A stretch of DNA of 33,564 nucleotides, taken from positions 1 to 33,564 of the forward strand of contig CALKLO010000138.1 of NCBI GenBank assembly GCA_937991945.1. The letters are read 5' to 3'. The translations under genes were made by a program, and so were the position numbers. Of this stretch, positions 7,313-16,014 are shown one piece after another. The notes under the pieces were generated by a model. The model was not told the DNA's origin, did not search any database, and saw only the letters and a list, made by a program, of their open reading frames with translations. Source of the stretch: an uncultured Granulosicoccus sp. (GTDB lineage: Bacteria; Pseudomonadota; Gammaproteobacteria; Granulosicoccales; Granulosicoccaceae). Every line of letters begins with the position of its first letter. Within the stretch, counting starts at the first letter, position 1.

Positions 7313-8728
7313 TTAATTTTCCACTACTTTCGATAACCACTGCCCCATTAGCTCGATTGACTCGCGATTGTCTTCTTGGTATTTGGAATAACATAAGCGT
7401 AAGCAATGCCCGTAGTGCCCACGATTTGAAAACAATCGGCCAGGTGAAATTGCAATACCTTGGCTAAGTGCGTATTCCGCCAGTGCCATAGCACTGTACT
7501 CAAGGGGCAGCTCTATCCACATTTGAAAACCGCCTGTTGGCTGCGATATGCGGGTGCCCGTTGGAAATGACTCAGCGAGCACGGCACGTAGGGCACGGCC
7601 ACGCTTTGCATAGGTATCACGAGACAAACGGATGTGCCTATCGTAATGCCCTTCTGCCATATGGCGCGCTATGGCTTGTTGCGGCATTGATGCTGAACGC
7701 GCTGATAGTGCCCGTTTAAAATCTAAAGCTGCTTCACTCCAGCGCGCAGCTTTAAGCCAGCCTACACGAAGCTCCGGCGCTAGAGTTTTACTAAAGGAGC
7801 CACAAACAATGACGCGATTTTGTGTATCGAACACACTCACATTGCGCTGTCGTTGACGAGCGTAGAGAAGTTCGCCATGAGTATCATCTTCGACTAAGGC
7901 TACATCGTGCTCATTTGCTAACTCGACTAATTGCTGACGACTCTCGACGTCCATACTGCAACCTAAAGGGTTCTGAACGGAGCTGCTGACAATGACAGCT
8001 TTAACAGGCAGCTCCTCTAATGCCAACGATAATGCTGGCAGACTAATACCCGTTTCTGGGTCTGTGGGAATCTCGACCATCCGTCGACCACTCTGCTTTA
8101 TGGCACTGATCAGGCCGTGATAGGTTGGCGACTCCACCGCGATCAAATCGCCAGGCTGCGTGACGATATTAATACTGATGAACAAGGCCTCTTGGGCACC
8201 GCTAGTTATCATCAATTCATCAGTGGCAACGTCCATTCCTGCTTTGACATAGCGGCTTGCAATTTCCTGCCGCAGCAAAGTATCTCCTGCCAACGGACCA
8301 TAGTTTTCCAGCTCACGACGGGCAACCCTACGAATAATGCGCCCTAGCTCTCGTGCGCCCGCAGTGGTTGTATCTGGGGTACCGCTAGCAAAAAAAGCGG
8401 TGAAACGATTAGCCTGCCAGGCACTGCTTTGCAGGACATCAGTTAATTCCTTTTCATTTCGAGCGACGGGGATTTCACGCGAGGCCATGGGCAGCGCTAC
8501 TTGCCTAACAGCAGATCGCTGTAAAAAATAGCCCGATCGTTGACGTGATTCGACAACACCACTGCGCTCAAGCTCTTCGTAAACACGCAAGGCAGTGCTC
8601 ATGCTGACACCTTCGCGTGAAGCAAAATCTCTGAGTGACAGCAGGCGATCACCAGGATTGCCTGTTGACTCCAAATGGCGTTGAGTCTGCTCGGCCAACA
8701 CCTGGTATTTAGGGGTATCAAGTCTCAT
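7313..8728 (-). CDS. MocR-family regulator: GntR-type HTH fused to a PLP aminotransferase-like domain (YjiR-like)
   Basis: A 471-residue protein. Residues 1-75 are a GntR-type winged helix (RLLSLRDFASREGVSMSTALRVYEELERSG split over its helices), and the rest is a fold-type I aminotransferase domain. NPLG at about 253-256 and EDDTHGE at about 280-286 contribute to the cofactor pocket. SFSKTLAPELRVGW (311-324) carries the predicted PLP lysine K314 and the carboxylate-binding R321, so the cofactor site looks intact. MocR proteins are PLP-responsive transcription factors, commonly of adjacent genes. The divergent neighbour encodes a DUF1127 protein, recalling the yjiR-yjiS neighbourhood of E. coli. 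Target and effector are unknown. Confidence 0.9.
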   Translation of the reverse strand: MRLDTPKYQVLAEQTQRHLESTGNPGDRLLSLRDFASREGVSMSTALRVYEELERSGVVESRQRSGYFLQRSAVRQVALPMASREIPVARNEKELTDVLQSSAWQANRFTAFFASGTPDTTTAGARELGRIIRRVARRELENYGPLAGDTLLRQEIASRYVKAGMDVATDELMITSGAQEALFISINIVTQPGDLIAVESPTYHGLISAIKQSGRRMVEIPTDPETGISLPALSLALEELPVKAVIVSSSVQNPLGCSMDVESRQQLVELANEHDVALVEDDTHGELLYARQRQRNVSVFDTQNRVIVCGSFSKTLAPELRVGWLKAARWSEAALDFKRALSARSASMPQQAIARHMAEGHYDRHIRLSRDTYAKRGRALRAVLAESFPTGTRISQPTGGFQMWIELPLEYSAMALAEYALSQGIAISPGRLFSNRGHYGHCLRLCYSKYQEDNRESIELMGQWLSKVVEN

Positions 8729-8771
8729 CTGTACACTATATCAACAGAATTCTAGCTTTTAAGGTACAGAT
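8727..8771. promoter_or_regulatory. Inverted repeat ATCTGTAC / GTACAGAT before the MocR gene
   Basis: ATCTGTAC at 8727-8734 and GTACAGAT at 8764-8771 are exact reverse complements, centred 37 bases apart. The left arm overlaps the MocR start codon. It could be an autoregulatory MocR site; this is inference from position and symmetry only. Confidence 0.35.
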
Positions 8772-8902
8772 TTCACTAAAACGCACCATAGCAGATGGCT
8801 AAAACACCCTGCTGATCCGCACTGATCTGTTGCAGATTGTCCCTTCAACCGCACGCTCGTACTTCCTATGCTGGTGGCAGACGATTCAAGCGAGCTAACA
8901 GC

Positions 8903-9172
8903 ATGGTAAATCTACATAAACTGCAGTCTTTCGAAAGACTAAGCGACTCTGAGTATTCGGCTCAGAACTCTGCGCAACAGCTGCCAACAAAAGCTCAAAC
9001 GTGTTCGTTCACGCCACCACAGACGCTATCGCAAATATGGCGGCAGCGATACAAGACACGCAGGCAGCTAAAGGCGCTATTGCTGAACGATTCAGATCGT
9101 TTGCATGATGATCTTGGCATCAGCGCTCGAACAGCGCTGACCGAGATTAAGAAACCTTTCTGGCAGGCCTAG
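8903..9172 (+). CDS. DUF1127 (YjiS-like) small protein
   Basis: An 89-residue protein whose C-terminal half matches the DUF1127 consensus: a tryptophan and arginine-rich helix (WRQRYKTRRQLKALL), a DRLHDDLGIS turn, then an ending of the EIKKPFW type. The N-terminal 40 residues are variable, rich in Ser and Gln. An in-frame TTG at 8837 would give 111 residues, but the ATG at 8903 is preferred because the extra residues have no family similarity. DUF1127 proteins are small basic proteins linked to stress or metabolic regulation in other proteobacteria; no role is assigned here. It is divergent from the MocR gene, and its end overlaps the amidase end by 4 bases. Confidence 0.8.
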   Translation: MVNLHKLQSFERLSDSEYSAQNSAQQLPTKAQTCSFTPPQTLSQIWRQRYKTRRQLKALLLNDSDRLHDDLGISARTALTEIKKPFWQA

Positions 9173-10635
9173 TGATGGGTGATGTTCGGATCGATGACAC
9201 CAAGTGGTCCGCCAACAGCAAGCTCGACAACTCTTGCTGCGGCGAGTAAATCGGCTTCGCCACGTGGTTTGCCAATAAGCTGTATTCCAACCGGCAGACC
9301 ACGTGGACCTAACCCGACTGGAACAGAGATAGCTGGGAGGCCTGTTGTGGTGGCTAAGAAAGCGAAGCGTAGCCAGTCCATGTAACCACTGAGGGTTTGG
9401 CCTCCGACCTGCCCTACCCACTCTTCGCTCTGTTTATGGGGCATGCAGCCGACAGTTGGACAAGCCAGTACATCGAACGTGGCAAACATCTCTAGCAAAT
9501 TGTGATAAATAGTTGAGCGGTTGAGGTTCGCATCCACGACTTCTTCAATAGTGAGTGCTTCGCCCATACGCATATTTTGCTCAAGCGTTGATTTGAAATT
9601 TTGCCTGATAGAGGATGGTAAACGGCGAGCCATTGTCGCCCAGGCCATGCCTCGCAAGGTATGGTAAGTGCGCTCTAACTCGGGAAGCTCTGGACACGTT
9701 TCCTCAACCGTTGCGCCGTTTTTCTCCAACAAACCCAGTACTGCGCGTAAATGGGTTTCAACCTCTTTGTCTACCTGCGCCATACCGTTTACATCAGGCG
9801 TAAACGCTATGCGCAATTTACGCTCTGGGGCACGCTGAACCGCTGCTTGATAAGGTGACTTTGGAGCCGGATACGAGGTCGGGAAGCGAGGTTCGTGACC
9901 CGCCATTGCATCTAGAAACAAAGCGCAATCGCGTACTGATCTTGCCATTGGACCTTCAGCACCCTCAGTCATGAAAGCATTCGCTTTTGCGCTGCCACCT
10001 GCAACGCCAGGGCTCGGGCGAAGACCAACAATGCCACAGTAGGCTGCCGGGGTGCGAAGACTACCGCCGTGATCAGAACCTTGGCTGAGCCAGACTTGAC
10101 CCGTCGCCAACGATGCAGCAGCACCACCGGATGAACCACCTGCATTTAGCGTCGTGTCCCAAGGGTTGCGTGTAATACCCAATACATCGTTGAACGTGTT
10201 CCCGCCAGCACCGAATTCTGGCGTATTCGTTTTACCAACAACCACCCCTTGCCGCGCTTCGAGCCGCTCAACTAGGGGGTCACTGGCCGTGGGGATGAAA
10301 TTGGCATAGCCCAGCGTGCCAAACGTTGTTCTAACATCTTTTACGGCCGATAGGTCCTTAATGGATATCGGCAACCCAGCTAGACAACCAGGCTCATTCG
10401 CAATGGGGGCGTTGATCGATTGAGCCGCTGTATAGGCTCTTTCTGGGCATAGGGTCGGAATTGCGTTAATCGCATAGTCAACCGCCTCGATTCGACTATA
10501 CGTTGCATCTAATAGCTCCTTGGGCGAAATCTGCTTTGCTTTTAGTAGATCAACAACTTCCCAAGCTTGCAAAGCACATACGTCAGACCCTGTGTACACA
10601 CCCTTACTATTTGCTGTTTTGCTGTCGTCATTCAT
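9169..10635 (-). CDS. Amidase, amidase-signature family
   Basis: A 488-residue enzyme of the amidase-signature family. The Ser-cisSer-Lys triad is visible: K93 in LPISIKD, cis-Ser S168 in [12 protein letters not shown], and nucleophile S192 in [16 protein letters not shown]. The 99- and 24-residue spacings equal those in fatty acid amide hydrolase (142/217/241), so the enzyme is probably active. The reaction is hydrolysis of a carboxamide to an acid and ammonia or an amine. It resembles GatA, but no gatB or gatC is near, so tRNA amidation is unlikely. It is the last gene of the minus-strand cluster with a CoA ligase and two acyl-CoA dehydrogenases, suggesting that it frees an acid for activation and oxidation. 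Confidence 0.9.
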   Translation of the reverse strand: MNDDSKTANSKGVYTGSDVCALQAWEVVDLLKAKQISPKELLDATYSRIEAVDYAINAIPTLCPERAYTAAQSINAPIANEPGCLAGLPISIKDLSAVKDVRTTFGTLGYANFIPTASDPLVERLEARQGVVVGKTNTPEFGAGGNTFNDVLGITRNPWDTTLNAGGSSGGAAASLATGQVWLSQGSDHGGSLRTPAAYCGIVGLRPSPGVAGGSAKANAFMTEGAEGPMARSVRDCALFLDAMAGHEPRFPTSYPAPKSPYQAAVQRAPERKLRIAFTPDVNGMAQVDKEVETHLRAVLGLLEKNGATVEETCPELPELERTYHTLRGMAWATMARRLPSSIRQNFKSTLEQNMRMGEALTIEEVVDANLNRSTIYHNLLEMFATFDVLACPTVGCMPHKQSEEWVGQVGGQTLSGYMDWLRFAFLATTTGLPAISVPVGLGPRGLPVGIQLIGKPRGEADLLAAARVVELAVGGPLGVIDPNITHH

Positions 10636-10660
10636 ATCAATTATTCACATTAAAAGACAT

Positions 10661-11182
10661 TTACTCAGGCTTAGGGTCTACCCGACGGACGAGTTCGATA
10701 AACAGGCTCATTAGTACCATCCACGACCCTGCAATAATTCCTGCGGTTGTTGCGGTGCCTAGTGGCAATGTAACAGCACCCATGGTGCCTGCAGCTATGT
10801 AGGACACTGGGGCTCCGATTGCTGCCAGCGCGATGCCAAGGCCGGGCCTTTCGATTGCGAATCGTAGACCATGGCGCAATGTAGCAGCAAAACCAAGCCA
10901 TATCATGGCTAACCATAGAGGTGCGGGGAGAAATGCAGGCGATGGATCGAAAACAAACACACCTGCTAGCGTCCAAAGACTGTCACACAAAAAACCCAAA
11001 GCGGTACACACAACCAGTACGGTCACTTCTCGGGCACGCTGAGTGCAAAAATACACGTGCAGTAAAACAAGGGCCAGAAGCACAGGTAATAGCGCATCAC
11101 GCCCTAAGATCGAACCGAACCAAATCGCTTGATATCCGATTACGTTCATAGCAGTTGCATAGGGCAAACGAGAGCGTTGCAT
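10661..11182 (-). CDS. DUF2878 family membrane protein
   Basis: About 173 residues from the ATG at 11182, with five or six hydrophobic segments. It matches the DUF2878 pattern: an N-terminal NVIGYQAIWFGSILG, then LGFLCDSLWTLAGVFVF, PLWLAMIWLGFAATLRHGL, and a late GAPVSYIAAGTMGAV. Function of the family is unknown. The start is uncertain: in-frame starts also exist at 11242 (TTG), 11230 (ATG) and 11149 (ATG); the ATG at 11182 is favoured by AGGAA upstream. It lies between the CoA ligase and amidase genes on the same strand, 25 bases before the amidase, so it is probably co-transcribed. DUF2878 genes more often sit with lipid-modification genes, so this setting is unusual. Confidence 0.7.
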   Translation of the reverse strand: MQRSRLPYATAMNVIGYQAIWFGSILGRDALLPVLLALVLLHVYFCTQRAREVTVLVVCTALGFLCDSLWTLAGVFVFDPSPAFLPAPLWLAMIWLGFAATLRHGLRFAIERPGLGIALAAIGAPVSYIAAGTMGAVTLPLGTATTAGIIAGSWMVLMSLFIELVRRVDPKPE

Positions 11183-11261
11183 AGGTAATACGTTCCTGTC
11201 TATTTCATTAGGGATGGGTACGAGATGCATAGCATAGGCCAAATCGGATTGGCTTAGCCTT

Positions 11262-12737
11262 TTACAATAAAGCGTTCAATTTATGTTTGAGAACTTTGCC
11301 AGTTGCAGCCGTAGGGAGATCTGTACACAGCTCAATGCGTGATGGGCGCTTGTAGGCCGTTAACCTGTGTGCTACGAATTCTCGGAGCGCTGCAAGCTCG
11401 GGCATATCATCAGACGCTACCTGTACGAAGGCAACAACCTGTTCATCGCCCTCTTTTTTCTGCCCGATAACGGCCGCCTGTATCACTTGCGGATGTTCAC
11501 TGAGTACCGCTTCCACTTCAGGAGGGTACACATTAAAACCACCATGAATGATGAGCTCTTTCGAACGACCGCGAATAGTCAGACGACCTTGCTCATCAAG
11601 GCAACCTAAGTCGCCTGTGCGTAGCCAGCCATCGGCTGTCATTGCCTGCGCGGTAGCCTCAGGGTCACGATAGTAGCCCTTCATGACATTGTCCCCCCGA
11701 ACTAGCACCTCACCGACCTCCCCCTGCGCACTGGGCGCATCAAAATCCAAGGACACTTCAACCCCTTTAAACGGGGGGCCGCAGGAAATATCGACATCTC
11801 CGAATTCACTGCGTGTAATACAAACACCCGCAGTCGCCTCGGTCATACCAAAACCATTTTGCAACGCTATTCCATAGAACGCTTCAGCTCGGCGTTTCCA
11901 ATCGGGGTCGAGCGGTGCTGCTCCAGAGGAGACATAGCGCAAGGTATTAGCCGGTAGGCGTTCGTAACCCTGCTCCTTAGCGTATTGCATGAGCATGGCA
12001 TGCATTTGCGGAACAGCCGATAGCAATGTCACGCCGTTGCACAGGGCTTCATATAGTTTTTTCGATGTGAAGCGTGGCTCTAAAAACACATGAGCACCAG
12101 CGCAAGTACTGGCTGTGACTACTGATGCTAAACCAAACACGTGGGAGAGAGGTAGCACTCCATACACGAAATCGGAAGATGTCATGCCGCGCGCATCTAC
12201 AGAAATAATGCCGGCAAAACGGATATTATTATGTGTGAGCATGACGCCCTTGGCCGCACCGGTTGTACCCGTTGTGTAGAGAATGACGGCTGTGTCCTGT
12301 AGCTCGTCTGGGCTTGATTGAAGTGCGATTATGTCCAGTTCGCCAAAGGACCCTACGATGGTGCTCGCGCTAAACCGCGTGGCATGTTGCCGCGCCTCGG
12401 GCGACACCTCAGAGGTAAAGAGAATAACCGCCGGTTGCGCGTGCTCAATGACACGCGATACTTCATCAGCACTTTGGCGGGCATTTAATGGGATGACAGC
12501 AGCCCCCATTTTGGAACATGCGAATAATGCGGCTACCACGGGTGCACAGTTTTCGACTAACAGCAGAACTCGGTCGCCCTCTTGCACTCCAAACGTGCGT
12601 AATTGATCACCTAGCTCTGCAACTGCATCCGATGTATCAGTGAAGCTCCATTGGTTGCCTAACGTATCTGAAAACGCTGGAGCATCTGGACGCAATAACT
12701 TTTGAGCGTCTAGGAAGTCATGCCATTTGTCGCTCAT
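11262..12737 (-). CDS. Acyl-CoA synthetase (AMP-forming), ANL superfamily
   Basis: A 491-residue adenylate-forming ligase. The phosphate-binding loop is at about 154-164 (YTTGTTGAAKG). Further motifs are NGFGMTEATAG, the hinge LRTGDLGCLDEQGRLTIRGR, the KELIIHGGFNVYPPEVE segment, and the C-terminal catalytic lysine in ATGKVLK. It activates a carboxylic acid with ATP and CoA to its CoA thioester in the cytoplasm. Chain length cannot be told from the motifs. It starts 10 bases after the small acyl-CoA dehydrogenase gene, so it very likely makes the substrate for that enzyme pair; the amidase downstream may deliver the free acid. Confidence 0.92.
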   Translation of the reverse strand: MSDKWHDFLDAQKLLRPDAPAFSDTLGNQWSFTDTSDAVAELGDQLRTFGVQEGDRVLLLVENCAPVVAALFACSKMGAAVIPLNARQSADEVSRVIEHAQPAVILFTSEVSPEARQHATRFSASTIVGSFGELDIIALQSSPDELQDTAVILYTTGTTGAAKGVMLTHNNIRFAGIISVDARGMTSSDFVYGVLPLSHVFGLASVVTASTCAGAHVFLEPRFTSKKLYEALCNGVTLLSAVPQMHAMLMQYAKEQGYERLPANTLRYVSSGAAPLDPDWKRRAEAFYGIALQNGFGMTEATAGVCITRSEFGDVDISCGPPFKGVEVSLDFDAPSAQGEVGEVLVRGDNVMKGYYRDPEATAQAMTADGWLRTGDLGCLDEQGRLTIRGRSKELIIHGGFNVYPPEVEAVLSEHPQVIQAAVIGQKKEGDEQVVAFVQVASDDMPELAALREFVAHRLTAYKRPSRIELCTDLPTAATGKVLKHKLNALL

Positions 12738-12747
12738 GATTTGTACG

Positions 12748-13815
12748 CTACGTTTTACTCAAGGCTATAAATCGTTCGAGATGGAAGTCTACATCGCCGT
12801 AGCGGTGATCGGCCATGATGATCCGTTTAGCGAAGTGCCCCAAACGATATTCGTCAGTCATACCAATACCCCCATGCATCTGAATGGACTCTTCGGCGAT
12901 TAGCTTGCCGATTCGGCCTAGTAGATTTTTTGCAGCGCTAGCATGCAAATCTCGGGAGTGTGCATCGGCGTCTAGGTGTCCGGCAGCCAGTATGACAGCA
13001 GAGCGAGCTTGTTCCACTTCAATCAACATATCGGCAAGCCGATGCGCCAAGGCCTGGAAGGTGGCAAGCGGCCGGCCAAATTGTTGGCGTGTCCGCATAT
13101 ACTCGCAAGTCATTGATACGGTTGTTTCCATTGCACCTAGCGTCTGTGCACATAGCGCGACTATAGCGGCAGCGGTGGCGCTGTCTATGGCTATCAATGC
13201 ATCCGTTGACAAGCAATCATTTTGAGTCAGCTGAACATTGTCAAACGTTATGTCGGCTGCTTGCCCCCCGCCCGTTAATTCATAGTTAACCACGGTTATT
13301 CCAGGTGTATTGACAGGTACGAGATACAACGCAATACCCGATGAATCTGCCACATCCCCTGCAATACGCGCAGACACTAAAAACAGGTGTGCAGCATTTG
13401 CATTTACAACAACGGACTTTACGCCGTTTAAACAATGATGATCTGCATGCGTTTCAACGCGATTCAATTCATAGCGTGAAGTTGTCTCGCTATGTGCAAA
13501 CGCGAGCTGTACATCACCTGCGACGATGCGTCCTAGTAATTCGCTATGAGAGTCAGCTGCCAATGATGCAATCAAGCGTCCACAGACTAAAACTGATTCG
13601 ATAATGGGATCGGTAGTACCTGCACGCCCCAACTCTTCAAACACAATGGACAAATCAAAACCACTGCCGCCTAAACCACCGTTGTCCTCGCTAAAAAGTG
13701 CCGCAAATATGCCTTGCTCAGCTAGCTGAGACCAAGCACTGTCGCCACTGTCATCGAGCATGCGACGCAACGTATCTTGCAACATGCGTTGCTCATCGCT
13801 GAGTTCAAAATTCAC
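12748..13815 (-). CDS. Acyl-CoA dehydrogenase, small subunit (PimD-like)
   Basis: A 355-residue member of the acyl-CoA dehydrogenase superfamily, with an N-terminal helical domain, a beta middle (LAFAHSE near 130) and a C-terminal helical domain ending MHGGIGMTDEY...HRYGD. Its start overlaps the large-subunit stop by four bases (ATGA), suggesting translational coupling. The catalytic glutamate is not visible at either usual place: the late site reads HGG and the helix-G region lacks an ER pair. It is therefore probably the structural or FAD-binding partner in a heteromer, as in pimeloyl-CoA or steroid side-chain alpha2beta2 dehydrogenases. The match to the PimD-type small subunit is by recognition, not alignment. 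Confidence 0.85.
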   Translation of the reverse strand: MNFELSDEQRMLQDTLRRMLDDSGDSAWSQLAEQGIFAALFSEDNGGLGGSGFDLSIVFEELGRAGTTDPIIESVLVCGRLIASLAADSHSELLGRIVAGDVQLAFAHSETTSRYELNRVETHADHHCLNGVKSVVVNANAAHLFLVSARIAGDVADSSGIALYLVPVNTPGITVVNYELTGGGQAADITFDNVQLTQNDCLSTDALIAIDSATAAAIVALCAQTLGAMETTVSMTCEYMRTRQQFGRPLATFQALAHRLADMLIEVEQARSAVILAAGHLDADAHSRDLHASAAKNLLGRIGKLIAEESIQMHGGIGMTDEYRLGHFAKRIIMADHRYGDVDFHLERFIALSKT

Positions 13816-15008
13816 CGGCCACCTCCCAATGCATCTTTAGCAATGATCTGCCGTTGAATCTCATTGGACCCGCCGTATATAGATAGTTTTCTATTGTTGA
13901 AGTACTGCATGCTGACGCGTCCGGCGCGAATAGGACCAACTTGCAACTGCGAATGCTCTAACTCTTCAGAGGCAAACGGTACGGCATTTGGTCCTGCAGC
14001 ACGACGCATTAAATCGTTGATTGCTTGCCTAATGATCGTACCTTTTACTTTTAGCATTGAACTTTCGACACTGGGAGCTTGGGTGCCAGACGCATTCGAT
14101 AGGATACGTAAGTTGGTTGTGGCCATTGCCATCAAGTCGATTTCAATTTCAGCAAGACGTGCGGCAAACAAGGGGTTTTCAATAAGCGGCTTGCCACCGG
14201 AATATTCTTTACTAGCGAATCGTTTTACCGCAGCCAATCCGGCTCGGGCAAATCCGACTCCCGCTATATTGGTACGCTCATGAGTTAGCAAGTATTTGGC
14301 GTAGGTCCATCCTTTATTTTCCTCACCTACAAGATTCTCAATGGGTACGCGTACATCACTGAACCAAATTTCGTTAACCTCTACCGAGCCGTCTATCAAT
14401 ACTATAGGCCTGACTTCAACACCCGGTGTGTTCATATCGATGAGTAAAAATGATATGCCTTCTTGAGCCTTCGCTTCGCTGTCTGTTCGTACTAAACAAA
14501 ATATCATGTTGGCGTGCTGACCTAGTGTGGTCCACGTTTTTTGACCATTAACGATGTAGTGGTCTGCGTCACGCACCGCTTTAGTATTCAGCGCAACGAG
14601 ATCTGATCCGGCACCCGGCTCTGAATACCCCTGGCACCACCAGTCATCACCGTTGAGAATGCGTGGTAACCAGTAATTCTGTTGTGCAGTTGATCCAAAT
14701 TTATGTAAGACCGGACCCAGCATAGCCAGTCCAAACGGCACGATACGCGGTGCATTCGCAAGCGCACATTCTTCATCGAATATATGTCGCTTTACCGCCT
14801 CCCATTCTCCTCCGCCAAATTGTTTCGGCCAATTGGGTGCAAGCCAACCACGAGCTTGTAGTCGTGCATGCCAGTCCTCGTATTCAGTTTTACTCAGTGA
14901 CAGCCCTAAAGCGACTTTATCGGCCAGTGAGCTTTGCAGCGACTCCGCTAGAAATGCTCGCACCTCATCTCGAAATTCGATATCTTCAGCACTGTAATTC
15001 AGTTCCAT
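13812..15008 (-). CDS. Acyl-CoA dehydrogenase, large subunit (PimC-like)
   Basis: A 398-residue acyl-CoA dehydrogenase. Family segments in order are EFRDEVRAFL, GWLAPNWPKQFGG, WWCQGYSEPGAGSDL (123-137), NGQKTWTTLGQHA, and the C-terminal YGGSNEIQR. The late glutamate of medium-chain enzymes is replaced by glycine (YGGS), but E244 in LTHERTNIAG matches the helix-G catalytic base used by long-chain and isovaleryl-type enzymes. It resembles the pimeloyl-CoA dehydrogenase large subunit. It oxidises an acyl-CoA to the 2-enoyl-CoA, passing electrons to ETF. It lies 33 bases after the kinase gene and overlaps the small-subunit gene by four bases. Confidence 0.9.
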   Translation of the reverse strand: MELNYSAEDIEFRDEVRAFLAESLQSSLADKVALGLSLSKTEYEDWHARLQARGWLAPNWPKQFGGGEWEAVKRHIFDEECALANAPRIVPFGLAMLGPVLHKFGSTAQQNYWLPRILNGDDWWCQGYSEPGAGSDLVALNTKAVRDADHYIVNGQKTWTTLGQHANMIFCLVRTDSEAKAQEGISFLLIDMNTPGVEVRPIVLIDGSVEVNEIWFSDVRVPIENLVGEENKGWTYAKYLLTHERTNIAGVGFARAGLAAVKRFASKEYSGGKPLIENPLFAARLAEIEIDLMAMATTNLRILSNASGTQAPSVESSMLKVKGTIIRQAINDLMRRAAGPNAVPFASEELEHSQLQVGPIRAGRVSMQYFNNRKLSIYGGSNEIQRQIIAKDALGGGR

Positions 15009-15041
15009 TCGTACGATATCTCTTGGGGCATTGATAACAAT

Positions 15042-16013
15042 CTAATAATATGCTGATAGATAAGCATCAGCAAGCTCGCATGTGACAGATGCGAAATCAC
15101 CCTGTAGCTCTTGCACTACAGCCACCTCTGGATGCCCTCCCATCCAGGCGAGCAACGCCAACCGTCTGAGCATAATAAACGTATCGAGCTCTTGCACCTC
15201 AAGCTCGCTGGGCTGACGCCAAAGCCTATACCCGTTTAACCAAGCTATTTTTAATTCGGGCAGACGCGGGTGATTCTCGATAAAACTAATTGCCGTGGCA
15301 AAGTCGTACATAAACCAACCGAAACCACAATCATCGAAATCGATAAGGCGAGTTGTGCCCGCGTGAATTAACAAATTGGCCCGACGCATGTCTGCGTGAA
15401 TCAATCCATAAATTGACTGATGTTGTCCTAGTCGATTCAAACGGTGCACGACGGTATCTCTAAGCCGGGTCAATAGGGTCAACTGTTCTTGGTTGATACC
15501 GGGAGCATCTTGCCATCGGCCCCATACTGGATGATTCCCCAGCAACGTGTCAGCGTTCCACGAGCCTCGTTCAAAATGGAGTGGAATAGTCCACTGTAGG
15601 GAATGGATATGAGTTTGAGCAGCTATTTCACCTAATGTATGAAACTGAGCTAACACATCATCAGCCTCGTTAGGCTCACGACCTTCGATATACGCAAACA
15701 TCACTAGAAACAGTTCAGAACCGTTGGTAGCGCGTTTAATTGATTGAATGGCTTTTCCATTTAATCCAAGAATGACGTCGGGTGTGCGTAAGACGCTATC
15801 GGCCTGTAAGGCTTCTATCCACGCCAACTCACTTTCAATCGCCTTTCTATTATTGTTTTGTCTATGTACACGCAGCACATAACAAGAACCCTCTTCTGTA
15901 ACAACGCGGTACATGATGTTCTCAGACACATTGAGAAGCTCAAGGCTCGCACTCGTACAACCCAACCACAGCGGTAACGCACTTTGGAGTAGGTCTTGAC
16001 TCACATGCGACAT
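15042..16013 (-). CDS. APH-fold small-molecule kinase, candidate aminopropanol kinase
   Basis: A 323-residue kinase of the aminoglycoside/choline/homoserine-kinase (APH) fold. The Brenner motif IHADMRRANLL gives catalytic D208 and metal-binding N213, followed by the metal aspartates in LIDFDDCGFGWFMYDFA (D225, D227). The N-terminal lobe ends its nucleotide strand in YVLRVHR. The family phosphorylates hydroxyls of small molecules (homoserine, hydroxylysine, ethanolamine, choline) or, for RdoA/SrkA, proteins. The gene starts one base after cbiZ stops, so the two are almost certainly co-translated. That suggests a cobamide substrate such as 1-amino-2-propanol or threonine. The alternative is a hydroxyacyl-CoA kinase serving the acyl-CoA dehydrogenases 33 bases downstream. 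Confidence 0.8.
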   Translation of the reverse strand: MSHVSQDLLQSALPLWLGCTSASLELLNVSENIMYRVVTEEGSCYVLRVHRQNNNRKAIESELAWIEALQADSVLRTPDVILGLNGKAIQSIKRATNGSELFLVMFAYIEGREPNEADDVLAQFHTLGEIAAQTHIHSLQWTIPLHFERGSWNADTLLGNHPVWGRWQDAPGINQEQLTLLTRLRDTVVHRLNRLGQHQSIYGLIHADMRRANLLIHAGTTRLIDFDDCGFGWFMYDFATAISFIENHPRLPELKIAWLNGYRLWRQPSELEVQELDTFIMLRRLALLAWMGGHPEVAVVQELQGDFASVTCELADAYLSAYY

Positions 16014-16014
16014 A

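Noticed and set aside
8837-8902. TTG-initiated longer form of the DUF1127 protein
   Set aside because: The extra sequence has no family similarity and the weak start has no supporting ribosome binding site.
9169-10635. GatA subunit of a tRNA amidotransferase
   Set aside because: The sequence resembles GatA, but no gatB or gatC is nearby and the context is catabolic, so a general amidase is more likely.
13341-13604. Plus-strand open frames across the acyl-CoA dehydrogenase, amidase and chemotaxis genes
   Set aside because: They lie opposite well-supported genes, lack ribosome binding sites and show no recognisable protein pattern.
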